25,921 nt of DNA from UBA2821 sp902763335 (GTDB lineage: Bacteria; Bacillota; Clostridia; Lachnospirales; Lachnospiraceae). The stretch lies in the NCBI GenBank assembly GCA_052066835.1, contig JBQHRJ010000030.1; one strand, 5' to 3'. Positions 15,046-25,000 of the stretch are shown one piece after another. A program made the translations under genes and the position numbers. The notes under the pieces were generated by a model that made no database searches, was not told the origin of the DNA, and worked only from the letters and a program-made list of their open reading frames with translations. Each line of letters begins with the position of its first letter. Within the stretch, counting starts at the first letter, position 1.

Positions 15046-15071
15046 GACATTTTATTATTGGTGAATATGCA
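15044..15071 (+). promoter_or_regulatory. Possible promoter of the first amylase gene
   Basis: A perfect -35 TTGACA (15044-15049) overlaps the end of the upstream terminator. The best -10 at normal spacing is TATGCA (15066-15071, 16-base spacer), a weak match. The -35 supports a promoter here. The poor -10 suggests the gene may need an activator or be weakly expressed. Confidence 0.45.
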
Positions 15072-15122
15072 CAAAGGAATTTGAAAAAAGTATCCATAAT
15101 GCAACAAAAAATGGAGGTAATT

Positions 15123-18100
15123 ATGAGAAAAAAGAAGTTGCAAAAAGTTTTATCTCTTGTGACAGCAATGGCATTGACATTTACGTCTACCGCATGGGCG
15201 CAGACGGGTAAAGTGTCGGGTGCATCAGGTACCACAACAGATAGTGAAAAGGTTTTTAAGGTGGTTATGGATGAGACAGGCTATATTACACCTACTGAGG
15301 AAAGCCAGGAACTTATGGAGGCAGGTTCCACATCGGATTTAGTAAAGAAACCGTTTTCGTGGGATAATGCCACAGTTTATTTTGTACTGACAGACCGTTT
15401 CCTTGATTCGGATGAGAGTAACAACCATTCTTATGGAAGAGGTTTACAGGAAGATGGTAAGACACCGGTTGAAGGACTTGATTATAAGAACAATCCGGGT
15501 ACATTCCATGGTGGAGATTTAAATGGTCTTACACAGAAAGTAACAGAAGGATATTTTAATGACCTTGGTGTAAATGCCATATGGATTACAGCTCCTTACG
15601 AGCAGATTCACGGATATACATCAGGTAACAAAAAGGGTGACAATGCTAATAAGTATCCTGACCCTGAAAAGGGTGGATTTCCATATTACTCATATCATGG
15701 ATACTGGACACTCGATTACACAAATATAGATGCAAATATGGGTACAGCGGATGATTTTGAGAAATTCGTTGATTCATGTCATGAAAGAGGTATCCGTGTT
15801 GTCATGGATATCGTTATGAACCATGTGGGATATGTCACAATGTATGATGCACAGGAATATGGTTTTGCTGATGCTCTTAAAAGTTCAGATGCAGGTGTGC
15901 CATGGAAAACATACTACTTTGGTAATTCTACATTCCTTACAGGTGGTAAACCGGAAAGCCAGAATTTCTGGGTTACAGACTCAGATGTATGGGCTAACTG
16001 GTGGGGACCTGGATTTGTCAGGGCAGATTATCCGGGATACACAGCCGCCGGTGGAGATGATTATCACATGAGTCTCAGCGGACTTCCTGATGTGGTAACT
16101 GAGAAGAGTGCATCAGAGGTTCCTACACCTCCGCTTCTTGTAAATAAGTGGAAGGGAGAAGGAAGATATGATAAAGAGCAGAAGGAACTTGATGATTTCT
16201 TCTCTAAGACAGGATACAAGAAACAGCCTAGATACTATATTATAAAATGGCTTACAGATTATGTAAGAGAGTACGGTGTTGACGGATTCCGTTGTGATAC
16301 TGCAAAACACGTAGATCTTGATGCATGGAATGATCTGAAAATCGAGGCAGATAAAGCTCTTAAAGAGTGGAGACAGAACAATCCTACTAAACCGGGTGCA
16401 GAGTGGACAGATGACTTCTGGATGACAGGAGAAGCATGGGGACACGGAATGGGAAAAAGTCCTTATTTCTCAAATGGTTTCGACTCTATGATTAACTTCC
16501 AGTTCAATAAGACAGGAGATCCGGCAGGAATGGAAGGTACATACAGCAGCTATGCCAAAACAATCAACAGTGATCCGGACTTTAACGTATTAAGCTACCT
16601 TACATCACATGATGATTCAGATTCTACATCAGGTGTATGGAACAGTGACAATGAAGGTATGAAGAAACAGGGTACATGCCTCCTGCTTGCTCCGGGTGCT
16701 GTCCAGATATACTATGGTAATGAAGTAAACAGAGGACTTGGCTGGGAAGACTGGTTCCCAAATGATTATAAAGATCAGAGATTCCGTACAGACATGGATT
16801 GGAACAAGATTGCTACAGATGCAGGTACAAAAGATGTTCTTGCACACTGGCAGAAAGTTGGTCAGTTTAGAAATGACCATATAGCAGTCGGTGCAGGACA
16901 GCATGAACAGCTTTCAGCTTCACCATATACATTTAAGAGAACATACCATCTTGAGGAAGAAGATGAAGATAAGGTTGTAGTATCGGTTCCTGGTGCAGCC
17001 GGTACATATGAAGTCAGCGTTGGAGATGTATTTGATGACGGCGAGACAGTAACAGATGCTTATTCAGGTGAGAAATATGAAGTAAGCGGTGGTGCGGTAT
17101 CAGCTACATGTGATGCTAATGGGGTTATCCTTCTTGAAGGTTCGGGAGTTGTTAAGCCGAGCGTAAGTGCAAAGGCAGAAGGAAATGCTACTACATATTC
17201 AAGTGATGAGCTTAAAATCACATTAAAAGCAAATAAAGTAACAGATACATGTTATTCTATCAATGGTGGAAAAGCTATTAAATACAATGCAGATGATGTT
17301 ATAAAGATTGGTGCTGACACAGCATATGAAGAGACGACAACTCTTGTTTTAACCGGTAAATCTGAGGAAGATGGAACGGTTATTACTAAGAAGTACACAT
17401 ATCAGAGAAGCAAAGAGCCTTCTGTAAGTGACGGAGTATTCACTGTAAAAGTTAAGAAAACAGATTTCTCAGGTGAAATTCCTAAGATGTATGTATATGA
17501 CAATGAGGAGAAAGCGCTTGCAGGAGCATGGCCAGGAGTAGAACTCAAGGAAGATCCTGAAGATTCTAACTACTATTATTATAGTGATGAGAGTATAACA
17601 GCGTCAGCATTGGTAATATTGAGTCTGGGGGCTGCGTCTAACAGCGGCGGAACATGGAGAAGTACACCTGATGGGGCTAAGGGACTTGAAGTTAAGGGAG
17701 CAATGTTGTATGACAAGGGCAGCAATTCATTTTCAGAACTGCCATCAGGTGATCCTGGTAAAGTAACTATCAACTATGTTGATGAAAGTGGAAATGTATT
17801 AAAGAGCATATACAGAGTAGGTGTTGTAAATAAGAAATATACAACTTATCCTGCAACTATAGACGGATATAAATTAAAGACTACACCGGCAAATGCAAGT
17901 GGAATTCTTGAGGCAAACACAACTGTTACATATGTATACGCAAAAGAGAATGAGTCAGGTACATCGGAATCTGAGTCAACAGACAGACCGACAGAATCAC
18001 AGAGTCCGACAGAGTCAACAGACAGGCCGACAGAATCACAGAGTCCGACAGAATCAACAGACAGACCAACGGAATCACAGAGTCCGACAGAATCAACAGA

Positions 18101-18860
18101 CAGACCAACGGAATCACAGAGACCGACAGAGTCAACAGACAGACCGACAGAGTCAACAGACAGACCGATAGAGTCAACAGACAGACCGATAGAGTCACAG
18201 AGTCCGACAGAATCAACAGATACACCGACGGACAGACCAACAGAGACAGAAGAGCCAACAGAGGAACCTACATCAGCACCTGAGGAGAGCGAACTTGAGA
18301 TTACAGGTTTATCTGTAAGCGCACCAAGTGGAGCTGCATGTGTTAAACAGAGTATAAAATTTGTTGTAAAGACAAAAGGCGGCGTTGGAACAGTTCAGTA
18401 CAGATTTTTGGTTAAGAAGAGCCATACAACTATGATTAAAAATTACTCAAAATCTAAATCTGCAATATGGACACCGTCACAGTCGGGAACATATGAGATC
18501 AAAGTATATGCTAAAGATTCTACAGGAAAACTTGTAAAGAAGAGCATTACAAAATATGTTATAAAGAAAAAAGCGTCTGTAAAGAGCTTTAAAGCCAGCA
18601 TTAAGTCAGGAAAGGCCAAAGTTGGAGACAGTGTTAAATTTACTGTAAAGGCAGCAGATGGAACAGGAAGATTCCGGTATAAATTTGCATACAAACGTTC
18701 GGGAAACAGTAAGTTGTATACAATTAATAAATACAGCTCTAAGAAAGCAGTTTCATGGACACCGTCAAAATCAGGAACATATACAATTTACGCATATGTT
18801 TTAGACAAAGGAAACGGACTTATTGCAAAGAAAACAATGAAGTACAGAGTTGTAAAATAA
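15123..18860 (+). CDS. Secreted multidomain GH13 alpha-amylase, copy 1
   Basis: This 1245-residue extracellular enzyme should hydrolyse alpha-1,4 bonds in starch. GGAGG before 15123 fixes the start, and the signal peptide is probably cleaved after AWA (residue 26). The GH13 barrel (about 70-620) has all four conserved regions: DIVMNH (229-234), GFRCDTAKH with nucleophile Asp392, MTGEAW with acid/base Glu437 and SHDD with Asp497. Then come an Ig-like domain (about 680-765), a CBM26-like starch-binding domain (about 769-870), a MucBP-like domain (about 878-942), a repetitive Thr/Ser/Pro/Glu linker (951-1046) and two homologous beta-domains of Y_Y_Y type (about 1056-1245). No LPxTG motif is seen, so attachment, if any, may use the C-terminal domains. 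It is a paralogue of the gene at 22088. No terminator follows it, because the next sequence is an adhesin fragment. Confidence 0.92.
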   Translation: MRKKKLQKVLSLVTAMALTFTSTAWAQTGKVSGASGTTTDSEKVFKVVMDETGYITPTEESQELMEAGSTSDLVKKPFSWDNATVYFVLTDRFLDSDESNNHSYGRGLQEDGKTPVEGLDYKNNPGTFHGGDLNGLTQKVTEGYFNDLGVNAIWITAPYEQIHGYTSGNKKGDNANKYPDPEKGGFPYYSYHGYWTLDYTNIDANMGTADDFEKFVDSCHERGIRVVMDIVMNHVGYVTMYDAQEYGFADALKSSDAGVPWKTYYFGNSTFLTGGKPESQNFWVTDSDVWANWWGPGFVRADYPGYTAAGGDDYHMSLSGLPDVVTEKSASEVPTPPLLVNKWKGEGRYDKEQKELDDFFSKTGYKKQPRYYIIKWLTDYVREYGVDGFRCDTAKHVDLDAWNDLKIEADKALKEWRQNNPTKPGAEWTDDFWMTGEAWGHGMGKSPYFSNGFDSMINFQFNKTGDPAGMEGTYSSYAKTINSDPDFNVLSYLTSHDDSDSTSGVWNSDNEGMKKQGTCLLLAPGAVQIYYGNEVNRGLGWEDWFPNDYKDQRFRTDMDWNKIATDAGTKDVLAHWQKVGQFRNDHIAVGAGQHEQLSASPYTFKRTYHLEEEDEDKVVVSVPGAAGTYEVSVGDVFDDGETVTDAYSGEKYEVSGGAVSATCDANGVILLEGSGVVKPSVSAKAEGNATTYSSDELKITLKANKVTDTCYSINGGKAIKYNADDVIKIGADTAYEETTTLVLTGKSEEDGTVITKKYTYQRSKEPSVSDGVFTVKVKKTDFSGEIPKMYVYDNEEKALAGAWPGVELKEDPEDSNYYYYSDESITASALVILSLGAASNSGGTWRSTPDGAKGLEVKGAMLYDKGSNSFSELPSGDPGKVTINYVDESGNVLKSIYRVGVVNKKYTTYPATIDGYKLKTTPANASGILEANTTVTYVYAKENESGTSESESTDRPTESQSPTESTDRPTESQSPTESTDRPTESQSPTESTDRPTESQRPTESTDRPTESTDRPIESTDRPIESQSPTESTDTPTDRPTETEEPTEEPTSAPEESELEITGLSVSAPSGAACVKQSIKFVVKTKGGVGTVQYRFLVKKSHTTMIKNYSKSKSAIWTPSQSGTYEIKVYAKDSTGKLVKKSITKYVIKKKASVKSFKASIKSGKAKVGDSVKFTVKAADGTGRFRYKFAYKRSGNSKLYTINKYSSKKAVSWTPSKSGTYTIYAYVLDKGNGLIAKKTMKYRVVK
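17973..18260 (+). repeat. In-frame tandem repeats in the linker of amylase 1
   Basis: A 39-base unit encoding ESTDRPTESQSPT is repeated about four times, then passes into 21-base units encoding ESTDRPT or ESTDRPI and back to a partial long unit. Copies are nearly identical in DNA, so the array is young and can change length by slippage or recombination. The product is a flexible acidic linker, a likely O-glycosylation target. Confidence 0.88.
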
Positions 18861-18898
18861 TAGCAAAAAATGGTCTGTCGGCAAAAGGTGGACAGCTT

Positions 18899-21142
18899 AT
18901 GACCAGTGACAGCAATCCGGATACCAACCTTTCAGCGGCGCAGGAGAAGCTTCTTGCCTATTGTATGTATTATGGTTATTCCACAACAGAGGCAAAAGCA
19001 CCTACAAATGACCAGTGCAATAAATTTATTGCCACACAGTCCATGGTATGGATTATCGTAAATGGCATATTTGGAACAAGCAGTGCAGATTCGGCAGCAA
19101 AGAAGCTTTGTGACTGTGCACCGGATTCATCATCTTCTTATTCGTACTATGAGACATTGAGGGACAAAATCAATGCTTCCTACAATGCCACAAGACCAAG
19201 TTTTGCTTCAAAGACAAAGAGTGATGCTACAACCTATGAGCTTAAGTGGAATGAAGAGAACAAGAGATTTGAGTACACTTTTAAGGATGCAAACAAAGTG
19301 CTTGGAAACTTTGATTTTTCCATCGACGGATTCAGTGTATCAAAGAGTGGCAATTCTATGACAGTTTACACCAAGTCCGTAAATACCACAGCTACACTTG
19401 GCACTTTTAAGTCAACCATTGGGGCTGTTGATACCACTTCAAGCTGTGTATTCTGGCTCACCGGAAAAGATGGAGATCAGGAATTTATTTCAGAGCAGCC
19501 ATCTGCTGACCCTATATCAGCATATATCAAAGTTAAGACAGAGAATATCGGATATGGTGAAATCACAAAAACGGATGAGTCCAGTGGGGTGAAGCTTGCA
19601 GGAGCAGTATATGGAATCTATTCCGACAGTGGATGCACAAATCTTGTTGGAAAAATGACAACAGACAGCAACGGATATGCAAAGTCAAAGGCTCTTACAG
19701 CAGGCACTTATTATGTGAAGGAAATCACAGCACCAAAGGGATATGTTTTATCCGGTAAGGTTCATACTTTAACAGTCAAAGCCGGACAGACAACAGGCAT
19801 TAAGGCTACTGATAAAGAACAGCTTGGTAATATCACAATCTACAAAGAGGGCGAAGTCCTTGTTGGATGGAATGGCAGCAACTACACTTATGAGACAAGA
19901 AAGCTTCCGGGAGCCACATTTAAGGTAACTGCCGGAGCAGACATCTATAAGGCGGATGGAACAAAGGTTTATAGCAAGGGAGATGTCATTGCAGAGAATC
20001 TTGTATCAGGAAGTGACGGTCAGGTAGTATTATCGGACCTTCATCTTGGCACCTATGTGGTAACTGAGACAAAGAGCATTGACGGATATACCATTAACAC
20101 AACTCCACAGACTGTAAAGATTGAGTACAAGGACCAGAATGTAACGGTTCAGGCAGAATCCACTACAATCAAAAACAGTAGACAGAAGGCGGAAGTATCT
20201 GTTGTGAAAAAGGATTCTGATACAGATAATCCATTAACTGGAGGACAGTACACCCTTTATGCAGGAAATGACATCAAAAACTATGATGGAAAGGTAATTG
20301 TAACAAAGGGAGCTGCACTTCAGACAGTAACAACCGGAGCAGATGGAAAGGCATCATACACTGTAGACCTTCCAATCAGCAATAGCTTCTATATCAAAGA
20401 GACAAAAGCACCTGTGAACTATTACAGAAACAGTGAGGAAGTTTATAACTTCAATTTCAGTGTGATGTCAGAGGATAAAGCAAAGGCAACTTTTGATCAC
20501 ACATTCAAGAATGACAGAACTACTGCAAAGATTCAGATTTTCAAGGTTGATAAGGAAACCGGAAAAGCAGTTCCACAGGGCGATGCAAAGCTTGAAGGAG
20601 CAGTATATGGTTTATATGCCCGTGAGAACATTGTTCATCCGGACGGGAAAACAGGAGTAATCTTTAAGGCTGGAGACCTTGTTGCAACTCTTACAACAGA
20701 TGACAAGGGAACCTGTTCCATTGATAACCTTTATCTTGGAAAATACTATGTGAAGGAAATTACACCATCCGAAGGATACCTTCTGGATGAGGAAGAGCAT
20801 GATGTTGTATGCGATTATGAAGGAGATTTGATACCACAGGTTCTTAGAAGCACAACTTCCAAGGAGCAGGTAATTAAGCAGCCATTCCAGCTGATCAAAG
20901 TATCAGACAATGGGGATGATACAGAAGCACCTCTTCTTGAAGGAGCAGGCTTTACTGCTTACCTGAAATCATCATTGAAGGTTAAGGCAGACGGTTCTTA
21001 CGATTATGACAGTGCGACACCTGTTGTTATCGGTGAGAATGGAGCAAAATCCATTTATACAGACGAAAAGGGGCATGCAGTATCCATTGCAATTCCTTAC
21101 GGAAGTGGAATACCATCAGCATCCATAAACATACCCATCTGA
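18899..21142 (+). pseudogene. Fragment of a thioester/SpaA (Cna-B) repeat surface adhesin, truncated at both ends
   Basis: The frame is open for 747 residues but is only the middle of a larger adhesin. Recognisable sequence starts about nine bases after the stop of amylase 1 (AKNGLSAKGG), with no signal peptide or promoter. Residues 1-215 are the rest of a thioester domain, with YCMYYGY at 21-27 and the Gln motif ATQSMVW at 45-51. The early Cys-containing segment of such domains appears to be missing. Five SpaA/Cna-B-type beta-domains follow (from about 218, 310, 430, 542 and 660), with repeats such as GTYYVKEITAPKGY. The fifth is cut at AIPYG (about 21103). The last dozen residues are read from the reverse of a transposase gene. 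There is no LPxTG anchor. An ATG at 18899 with a weak AAGGTGG site could allow translation, but the product could not be exported. Confidence 0.8.
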
Positions 21143-21796
21143 ACAATCGGATTAGGTCTGTGCTCTTTTGATACACCATATTTTCTAAAATCATCTTCTT
21201 CCTCAATTTCGAAATAGTAGTTGGTACAGTCATAGTAAAGGACATCTTTCTTGCGTTTGATTACACTCTGAGAATTCTTATAGAGTTCTGACTGGAAGAA
21301 GTCATTCTCTTTTGCAATAACTTCAAGTGCTCTGTATATCTGATGTAGTTCGCATTTTGGCTGCTCAAGAAAATCTTTGGAGCTTTCGAGGGAAGACATT
21401 TTTGAACCTGGGGCTAGGATTCTGGAATATACGAGCATAGAAATAATATCGTTCAAATCATAATCAAACTTATACTTTTCAGATATCGCAGAGCAAATCT
21501 TATCAATCCCCAGTGAGTAATAAATATCCTGTAAAAAGAGATAGCCAGCATTGCAGGAATGACGGACATTTTTATCAATGAGCTTGGATGAAGAATACTT
21601 CAATAGAATTCCTTGCTTCGATTCCTTTTCGGCAATGGTTAGTTTTTTGGCGTATTCCTTTGCCCATTCAATGGGGTCCTGATCACCACATCTTGCTTTT
21701 ATTTCTTCAATACTACCAAGTCGCTCAATGGTTTTAGTGGATGTTTTATTTGTAATAAGTTGGACAATTTTTAGAACCGGCTTTAGTTAGATTCAT
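21100..21796 (-). pseudogene. Truncated, frameshifted IS1634/IS4-type transposase remnant
   Basis: The likely original start is the ATG at 21796, preceded by AGGAG. That frame stops after 16 codons (at 21746), and the homologous sequence continues in another frame from about 21755 (TNKTSTKTIERLGSIEEIK) down to 21103, so an indel has broken the gene. The intact downstream frame from 21603 holds DIISMLVYSRILAPGSK, DVLYYDCTNYYFE, then RKYGVSKEHRPNPIVQMGMF, a classic DDE-transposase block of the IS1634 group with a likely catalytic Asp in YYDCTN. It ends abruptly at DGIPL, where adhesin sequence begins in the opposite orientation. Roughly the last half to two thirds of the transposase is missing, so it cannot be active. 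The family is assigned by motif only. Confidence 0.78.
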
Positions 21797-21876
21797 AGTA
21801 TGCTCCTATAAGTCTATTATGACACAAATAAGGACAAATGGGCATATAAAAATGAAGAAAATTTGACAAAAAAATA

Positions 21877-21908
21877 CAGGCTTTTCAAGGCCTGCAAAGA
21901 TTTTTCTT
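21877..21908 (+). terminator. Possible weak terminator hairpin upstream of amylase 2
   Basis: CAGGC (21877-21881) pairs with GCCTG (21890-21894), with a T-rich tract following (ATTTTTCTTTT). It could stop read-through from amylase 1 and the adhesin fragment before the second amylase promoter. Alternatively it belongs to the end of the decayed insertion sequence. The stem is only five pairs. Confidence 0.35.
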
Positions 21909-21938
21909 TTATTCAACTGTCAAACTACCGAATTGTTA

Positions 21939-21980
21939 TTTGTTAAATTTTATTATTTTTTTAAATTTCTTTTGTTAAAT
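21939..21980. repeat. Direct repeat TTTGTTAAAT upstream of the amylase 2 promoter
   Basis: TTTGTTAAAT occurs at 21939-21948 and 21971-21980, 32 bases apart (about three helical turns). Each copy lies next to an ACTACC-R-AATT element (near 21924-21934 and 21981-21991). The second copy ends 35 bases before the -35. The arrangement fits an activator binding site, but the region is AT-rich and chance is possible. Confidence 0.4.
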
Positions 21981-22014
21981 ACTACCAAATTTATGCAAAA
22001 ACTGTAAATAAGAT

Positions 22015-22043
22015 TTGCTTATATTTTACAAATGGATTATAAT
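22015..22043 (+). promoter_or_regulatory. Promoter of amylase 2
   Basis: -35 TTGCTT (22015-22020) and a perfect -10 TATAAT (22038-22043) are separated by exactly 17 bases. The start of transcription would be about 38 bases before the ATG. This is a clearly better promoter than the one before amylase 1. No cre-like site was recognised in it. Confidence 0.8.
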
Positions 22044-22087
22044 GTAATAGGTGTAAAAGCTAAAATACAAAAATATCAGGAGGTATT

Positions 22088-25000
22088 ATGAGAAAGGCAG
22101 GATTTAAAAAAGTATTAGCACTTTCTTTAGCGGTTGCCATGACAGGAACAACACCTGCGTTTGGTCAGAATTTTGCAGGTTATAAGGCAACTTCTAACAG
22201 TGCAGCAGTAGGGGCGGGAGTCGCTACGACAAATGTGGATGCAGCTTATAAGTTTATGACAGACAGTGAGGGAAAATTAGTCCCTACAGAGGAGAGTCGT
22301 GCATTAGAGAAACAGAGTACAGCAAGTACAAATAAGTTCTCGTGGGATAATGCAACGGTATATTTTCTGTTGACAGACAGATTTAAAAATGGGGACACAA
22401 CAAATGATAATGCATATGGCAGAAAGGATCATTCCAATAATTTTAGTGATCAAAGAGCAACTTTCCATGGTGGTGATTTTGCAGGAATCACACAGAAGAT
22501 TGAGGAAGGATACTTTGATGACCTTGGAGTAAATGCTATATGGTTAAGTGCTCCATATGAGCAGATTCATGGATATATTCAGGGTGGTAAGGATGGTGGC
22601 AAAGGTTATTATCACCAGTCATACCATGGATATTATGTTCTGGATTATACAGAGTCAGATGAGGCTTTCGGTACAAAGGAAGAATTTAAGACTCTTGTAG
22701 ATACAGCCCATAAGCATGGAATCAGAATTGTTATGGATATAGTTATGAACCATTCAGGATACAACAGTATCGGTGATATGAATGAGTTTGGATTTGGTAC
22801 ATTAAAAGATGGATGGGACACATTTTATAATGGTCCAAACCCTGAAGCAGAGTTTGATTTATATCATGATAATTATGTAGATTATAAAAGCAGTGAGGAA
22901 GATTGGGCCAATTGGTGGGGAACAGATTGGGTAAGATCAGGACTGCCAGGATACAGTGCACAGGGAGATGGTTCCGCATTAACACAATCACTTGCAGGTC
23001 TTCCAGACTTCAAGACAGAGTCGACAAAAACGGTTGGTATTCCTAAGCTGTTAGAGAACAAGTGGAAAAAAGAAGGAACATACGCTGAAAAAGTAGCAAA
23101 ATACGGAACTTCAGGAACAGTTAGAAGTTACCTTTGTAAATGGTTATCAGAATGGGTTGAGACATATGGTGTTGACGGATTCAGATGTGATACTGCCAAG
23201 CATGTAGAGTATGAATCATGGAAGGCACTTAAGGATTCGTGTGTAGCAGCGCTTAAAAAATGGAGACAGAATAACCCTACTGCTCCAGGTGCAGACTGGA
23301 CAGATGACTTCTGGATGACAGGTGAGGCATGGGATCATGGAGTAGGAAAAGATGCTTATTATACAGAAGGTGGATTTGATTCCATGATTAACTTCGCTAC
23401 ATGCGGTGGTGGAGGATTATCATCAGGGCAGCTTGATGGAACATATTCAGGATATGCAGCCCAGATTAATTCTGACCCAACATTTAATGTTCTTTCATTT
23501 ATGTCTTCACACGATGAGATGGTAATGGGAGGAGTTAAGAGTTCATCAGACATGATTTATTATGGAACAGCATTTCTCATGTTGCCTGGTGGGGTTCAGA
23601 TTTATTATGGAGATGAAACACACAGGGGATTGGTTCCAGGTGCATCAGCAGATGGATACGGCGGAGCAGGACATTCACTTAGAAGTGACATGAACTGGGA
23701 TACTATGGATACAGAACTTCTTGCGCACTGGCAGAAGGTTGGTAGTTTTAGAAATAACCATATTGCAGTAGGTGCAGGTACACATACTAAGATATCATCA
23801 AGTCCATATACATTTAGTCGTGTTAAGGGTGATGATAAGGTTGTAGTGGCTATGCCAAATTCAGCAGGTACATATGAGATAAATGTATCAGGAATATTTG
23901 CAGATGATACAATTATTACTGATGCTTATTCAGGAGAAACATATCAGGTAAGTGGTGGAAAAGTATCTGTTACTTGTGACAGTAACTGTACAATTCTTCT
24001 TGACGGTGGCGGAACATTAAAGCCTTCAGTTAATGCTTCAGGTAAAAAGATATTTACAGATGAGACAGTTACAGTTAAGCTCGTTGCTACAATGGCTACT
24101 GATACTTACTATTCATTAAATGGTGGAGCTAAGAAGGCATACAATAATGGTGATACAATTACAATAGGAGCAGGTGCAGCATACGGTGAGAAGTTCACAG
24201 TTACACTTTCAGGTAAAGCAGAGGACGGAACAGACCTTAGCAATGAGGCAGTGTTTACAAAATGTGATGAGCCTGCAGTGTCAGATGGAGTGTACAGACT
24301 TAAAGTTAAAAAGAGTGAATTCTCAGAAGCTCCATATATATATGTTTGGCAGGAAGATGCGTCAGGTGGTTCAGTTAAATTGAATGGTGACTGGCCTGGA
24401 GCTAAGATGTCAGATGACGGAGATTATTGGGCATTTGAGAAAGAAGGCATAGAGGGCGATGTTAAATTCATATTGAGTAATGGTACCGATAGTGGTAAAT
24501 ATACAGGTGATATGATTTCATCAGGTTCATGCCTGTATACAAAAGACGGAAAACTTACTAAAATTTCTGTAGTAGATCCCGCTAAAGTAATTTGTAGATA
24601 TGTTGATGAATCAGGTAAAGATTTAACTGGTGGCAAGAATGTTTACAGAGTTGGAATGGCTGGTCAGAACTACAGTGTTGTTGCAAGAAAAATTCCAGGA
24701 TATGTAGTTGATAAGGTTGAAGGAAATAAGACTGGTATATTCACTGAAGAAGATATAACAGTAACATTTGTATATAAGCTTAGTGATGAAGAAGAGACAG
24801 AGTCAACAACAAAACAGGATGAAACACCATCAAAGCCAATAGAGACAGAGCCAACAAGTAAAGAAGACGAGACAACATCAAAGCCAATAGAGACAGAGCC
24901 AACAACAAAACAGGATGAAACAACATCGAAGCCAATAGAGACAGAGCCAACAACGAAACAGGATGAAACAACATCGAAGCCAATAGAGACAGAGACAACG

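Noticed and set aside
15081..15122. Upstream TTG start for amylase 1
   Set aside because: The ATG at 15123 follows GGAGG and begins a clean signal peptide, whereas the upstream start has no ribosome binding site.
17893..18258. Gln/Arg-rich and Leu/Ser-rich frames over the amylase 1 linker
   Set aside because: These are shadow frames of the 39-base and 21-base tandem repeats, with no start signal.
17973..18260. Regularly spaced repeats that might suggest a CRISPR array
   Set aside because: The units are contiguous, in frame and without unique spacers, and lie inside a coding sequence.
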